A DNA stretch of 7,879 nt from Desulfobacteraceae bacterium 4572_19. Lineage in GTDB: Bacteria; Desulfobacterota; Desulfobacteria; Desulfobacterales; NBLS01. A program made the translations under genes and the position numbers. The stretch is taken from positions 1 to 7,879 of the forward strand of contig NBLS01000032.1 in assembly GCA_002084385.1 (NCBI GenBank), read 5' to 3'. This document shows, in pieces, positions 6,533 through 7,879 of the stretch (positions are counted from its first letter, which is position 1; each line of letters opens with the position of its first letter). Below the pieces are notes generated by a model that worked only from the letters and a program-made list of their open reading frames with translations, ran no database searches and was not told where the DNA came from.

Positions 6533-7027
6533 ATGACGACCTTAAAACTATTTACAGATGCAAGTGTAAATCCCCAGTCAAAAATTGGATATGGGGCTTA
6601 TTTGTCCATACCACCCGAACCACTCTCTTTTGAATTATTAAAAATGCGTGTAAAAGTGAAAAAATTTGAACAGACAAGTTCAACTAAACTGGAATTACAG
6701 ACCTTGCTCTGGGCATTAACCAGTATTCAAAGTTTGGGTAAAAAAGTAGTGGTTTATACAGATTCTCAAAATATTATAGGACTTTTTGGAAGGCGTTCCC
6801 GGCTTGAGCTAAATAATTATCGATCCAAACAAAATACGCGTATTAAAAATTACAAACTATATCAGGAATTTTTTGAAATAGTAGATCAATTAGACTGCGA
6901 ATTTGTAAAAGTACGTGGTCATAAAAAATCTCATAAAAAAGATGAGTTAGATAAACTATTCACACTCGTAGATAGAGCCTCAAGAAAAGCCTTGAGGCAT
7001 CAAGACCCCCTAATGGAAGATATCTGA
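6533..7027 (+). CDS. rnhA: Ribonuclease HI family protein
   Basis: 164 residues with the RNase H fold. All acidic catalytic positions are visible: Asp9 in F-T-D-A-S, Glu54 in K-L-E-L-Q, Asp77 in Y-T-D-S-Q and Asp147 in V-D-R-A-S-R-K-A-L-R, plus the helper His130 in V-R-G-H. The enzyme should cut the RNA strand of RNA-DNA hybrids in the cytoplasm. The stretch after Y-T-D-S-Q (N-N-Y-R-S-K-Q-N-T-R-I-K-N-Y near 94-107) is basic and differs from the classical handle of E. coli RNase HI, marking a divergent subfamily. I recall relatives in other Proteobacteria, so the exact symbol is tentative. The ATG comes 5 bases after the YaiI-type stop with no ribosome binding site of its own, which points to translational coupling. 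A strong terminator follows the stop. Confidence 0.85.
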   Translation: MTTLKLFTDASVNPQSKIGYGAYLSIPPEPLSFELLKMRVKVKKFEQTSSTKLELQTLLWALTSIQSLGKKVVVYTDSQNIIGLFGRRSRLELNNYRSKQNTRIKNYKLYQEFFEIVDQLDCEFVKVRGHKKSHKKDELDKLFTLVDRASRKALRHQDPLMEDI

Positions 7028-7052
7028 AAGGGCGTTTAGTAAAAACAACAAA

Positions 7053-7083
7053 GACCCTGAACTATATTCTGTTCAGGGTCTTT
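7053..7083 (+). terminator. Strong intrinsic terminator, probably bidirectional
   Basis: GACCCTGAAC (7053-7062) pairs perfectly with GTTCAGGGTC (7071-7080) around an 8-base loop, and flanking AAA/TTT extend the stem to 13 pairs. The T run 7081-7090 follows on the plus strand, ending the YaiI-RNase HI operon. On the minus strand the stem is followed by TTTGTTGTTTTT, so it can also stop the converging cold-shock transcript. Confidence 0.9.
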
Positions 7084-7091
7084 TATTTTTC

Positions 7092-7113
7092 AAGTCATCA
7101 AGATGACTTTTTT
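7092..7113 (+). terminator. Second hairpin with T run, backup terminator
   Basis: AAGTCAT (7092-7098) and ATGACTT (7103-7109) form a 7-pair stem with a CAAG loop, followed by more T to 7113. It lies 8 bases after the T run of the first terminator and looks like a weaker plus-strand backup. Confidence 0.5.
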
Positions 7114-7133
7114 AAAGCAAATAAAACAGTCTA

Positions 7134-7337
7134 TTAAACCACGGTTACATTTGTTGCAGCAGGACCTTTTTGGCCTTCTTCAATGTCGAATGTAACACTA
7201 TCCCCTTCATTAAGGGATTTAAAACCGCTTGAATTAATACCTGAATGATGTACAAATACATCTTTTCCACCGTCCTGTTGTTCGATAAATCCAAAACCTT
7301 TTGAGTCGTTAAACCATTTTACGATACCGTTAGCCAT
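7134..7337 (-). CDS. csp: Cold-shock-domain protein (CspA family)
   Basis: 67 residues, the normal length of a single cold-shock domain. It is a five-stranded OB fold that binds single-stranded RNA and DNA and acts as an RNA chaperone in the cytoplasm. Seen: the opening [11 protein letters not shown]1 K-G-F-G-F-I (13-18), RNP2 V-F-V-H-H (27-31), then the usual G-F-K-S-L-N-E-G and the end [10 protein letters not shown]. The start has AGGAG 9 bases upstream. It is a single gene with its own promoter and long leader, converging on the RNase HI gene. Codon use is less AT-rich than its neighbours, as expected of a highly expressed gene. Which paralogue (cold-induced or constitutive) cannot be told. 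Confidence 0.96.
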   Translation of the reverse strand: MANGIVKWFNDSKGFGFIEQQDGGKDVFVHHSGINSSGFKSLNEGDSVTFDIEEGQKGPAATNVTVV

Positions 7338-7462
7338 ATTGGCAATCTCCTAAAAAAAAATAAAAAATACAAGTTTCTAACTTTGGGGGGTAATGCCGCT
7401 TTTATTGTCGGGAATATACGCCTTGAGAGGAAACCTACGTGCTAATACAATTTAACACAATT
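7338..7462 (-). promoter_or_regulatory. Long 5' leader of the cold-shock gene
   Basis: About 125 untranslated bases lie between the predicted transcript start and the ATG at 7337. Cold-shock genes commonly carry long leaders that act as temperature-dependent RNA switches. This one has a G/C-containing middle (about 7385-7435) and an A/U-rich stretch just before the AGGAG at 7347-7351. No specific thermosensor fold could be confirmed by eye. Confidence 0.45.
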
Positions 7463-7467
7463 TATTT

Positions 7468-7496
7468 AAAATATAAGAATGTCGATTAGAAGTCAA
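7468..7496 (-). promoter_or_regulatory. Sigma-70 promoter of the cold-shock gene
   Basis: On the minus strand TTGACT (7491-7496, 5 of 6) is followed after 17 bases by TATTTT (7468-7473, 4 of 6), or after 15 by TATATT (7470-7475, 5 of 6). It is the best promoter-like sequence upstream of the gene. Confidence 0.55.
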
Positions 7497-7562
7497 GCAT
7501 TAAATACTTTTTAAAAAATCCAACAAACCCCAATTGAAAAAAAAGCCCAAACCTCAGTCACA

Positions 7563-7700
7563 AAACCACACAAAAATTATTCTGAATTAGTAGATAAATT
7601 AATTAGCAGAAGAATGATAATTCCCAATCGGGAAAGAGCTGAGAGAAAATTGTCTCAGATAGGTTATTATCGGTTGAGCGGGTTCTGGTATCCAATTTAA
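7563..7700 (+). pseudogene. N-terminal fragment of an Abi_2 (AbiD/AbiF-type) abortive-infection gene
   Basis: One frame encodes about 45 residues that fit the N-terminus of Abi_2-family proteins: K-P-H-K-N-Y-S-E-L-V, then I-S-R-R-M-I-I-P-N-R-E-R-A, then the hallmark L-S-Q-I-G-Y-Y-R-L-S-G-F-W-Y-P. It ends at TAA 7698-7700, where intact proteins of roughly 300 residues continue. No ATG, GTG or TTG lies in frame before the homology, which is open back to 7515, so both the start and more than four fifths of the protein are missing. Abi_2 proteins include phage-abortive-infection factors. This copy cannot be functional. The 100 bases after it show no further match in any frame and no other gene before 7800. 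Confidence 0.75.
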
Positions 7701-7799
7701 ATCTGAGAACTATTCTTTTTTTTTGACTACTCAAAGAGTTTAAGATATTATTAAAAAGAATAAAATCAAATGATAGCAGCCTATTTAAAGGAATTATAG

Positions 7800-7879
7800 A
7801 TGCGAACAGAAAATAACACATTACTTGATCATAAAATCATTAATGAGTCTAATCACAAAAAACAATGGAAAAATGTATA
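7800..7879 (+). CDS. Start of an unidentified gene, cut by the right edge
   Basis: ATG at 7800 has AAAGGA at a 7-base spacing, and the frame stays open to the end of the window (26 codons plus two bases). It begins M-R-T-E-N-N-T-L-L-D-H-K and ends in K-Q-W-K-N-V. The polar start has no signal peptide. I do not recognise the protein from this piece. It follows the Abi_2 fragment on the same strand, so a defence or mobile-element gene is possible but not shown. Confidence 0.55.
   Translation, partial: MRTENNTLLDHKIINESNHKKQWKNV

Noticed and set aside
7603..7821. 72-residue minus-strand open frame
   Set aside because: It is antisense to the Abi_2 fragment and the start of the edge gene, has a random-looking composition and no ribosome binding site.

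Overview
The window is an AT-rich stretch of a bacterial chromosome. Its purine-rich ribosome binding sites (RBS) and sigma-70-like promoters suggest a Gram-negative bacterium. The gene mix (an orphan NifX/NifB-type iron-molybdenum cofactor protein, a long DUF3656-containing U32 protein, a YaiI-type protein next to RNase HI, a CspA-type protein) reminds me most of anaerobic Desulfobacterota such as the Desulfobacteraceae. That assignment is inference from gene content, not from a marker gene. No tRNA, rRNA, CRISPR array or intact insertion sequence was seen.

Left part (1-3040), mostly minus strand. A small NifX-like metal-cluster protein (33-425) has its own promoter, which lies back to back with a second promoter pointing right. 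That second promoter faces a remnant (548-840): the C-terminal end of a TIM-barrel sugar isomerase/endonuclease-IV-like gene joined by an ATGA overlap to the first 28 codons of a lost gene. Next comes a minus-strand two-gene unit: a 372-residue, almost entirely coiled-coil protein (1865-2983) followed 43 bases later by a multi-pass membrane protein (848-1821). The membrane gene carries a single-base frameshift near 1585. This coiled-coil plus membrane pair has no function I can name and is the best candidate here for an undescribed system.

Middle (3041-5949). A 754-residue U32-family protein of the RlhA (YdcP) type, an iron-sulfur enzyme family of 23S rRNA cytidine hydroxylation, runs on the plus strand. 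It converges on a 150-residue zinc-ribbon protein of unknown function.

Right part (5950-7879). A YaiI/YqxD-family PIN-like protein and an RNase HI form a two-gene plus-strand operon with a 5-base gap. The operon ends in a strong terminator that can also serve the convergent cold-shock gene. The cold-shock gene has an A-rich leader of about 125 bases and a good promoter. Beyond it lies a broken N-terminal piece of an Abi_2-family abortive-infection gene, then the well-signalled start of a gene that runs off the right edge. This edge looks like the start of accessory, possibly defence-related, DNA.
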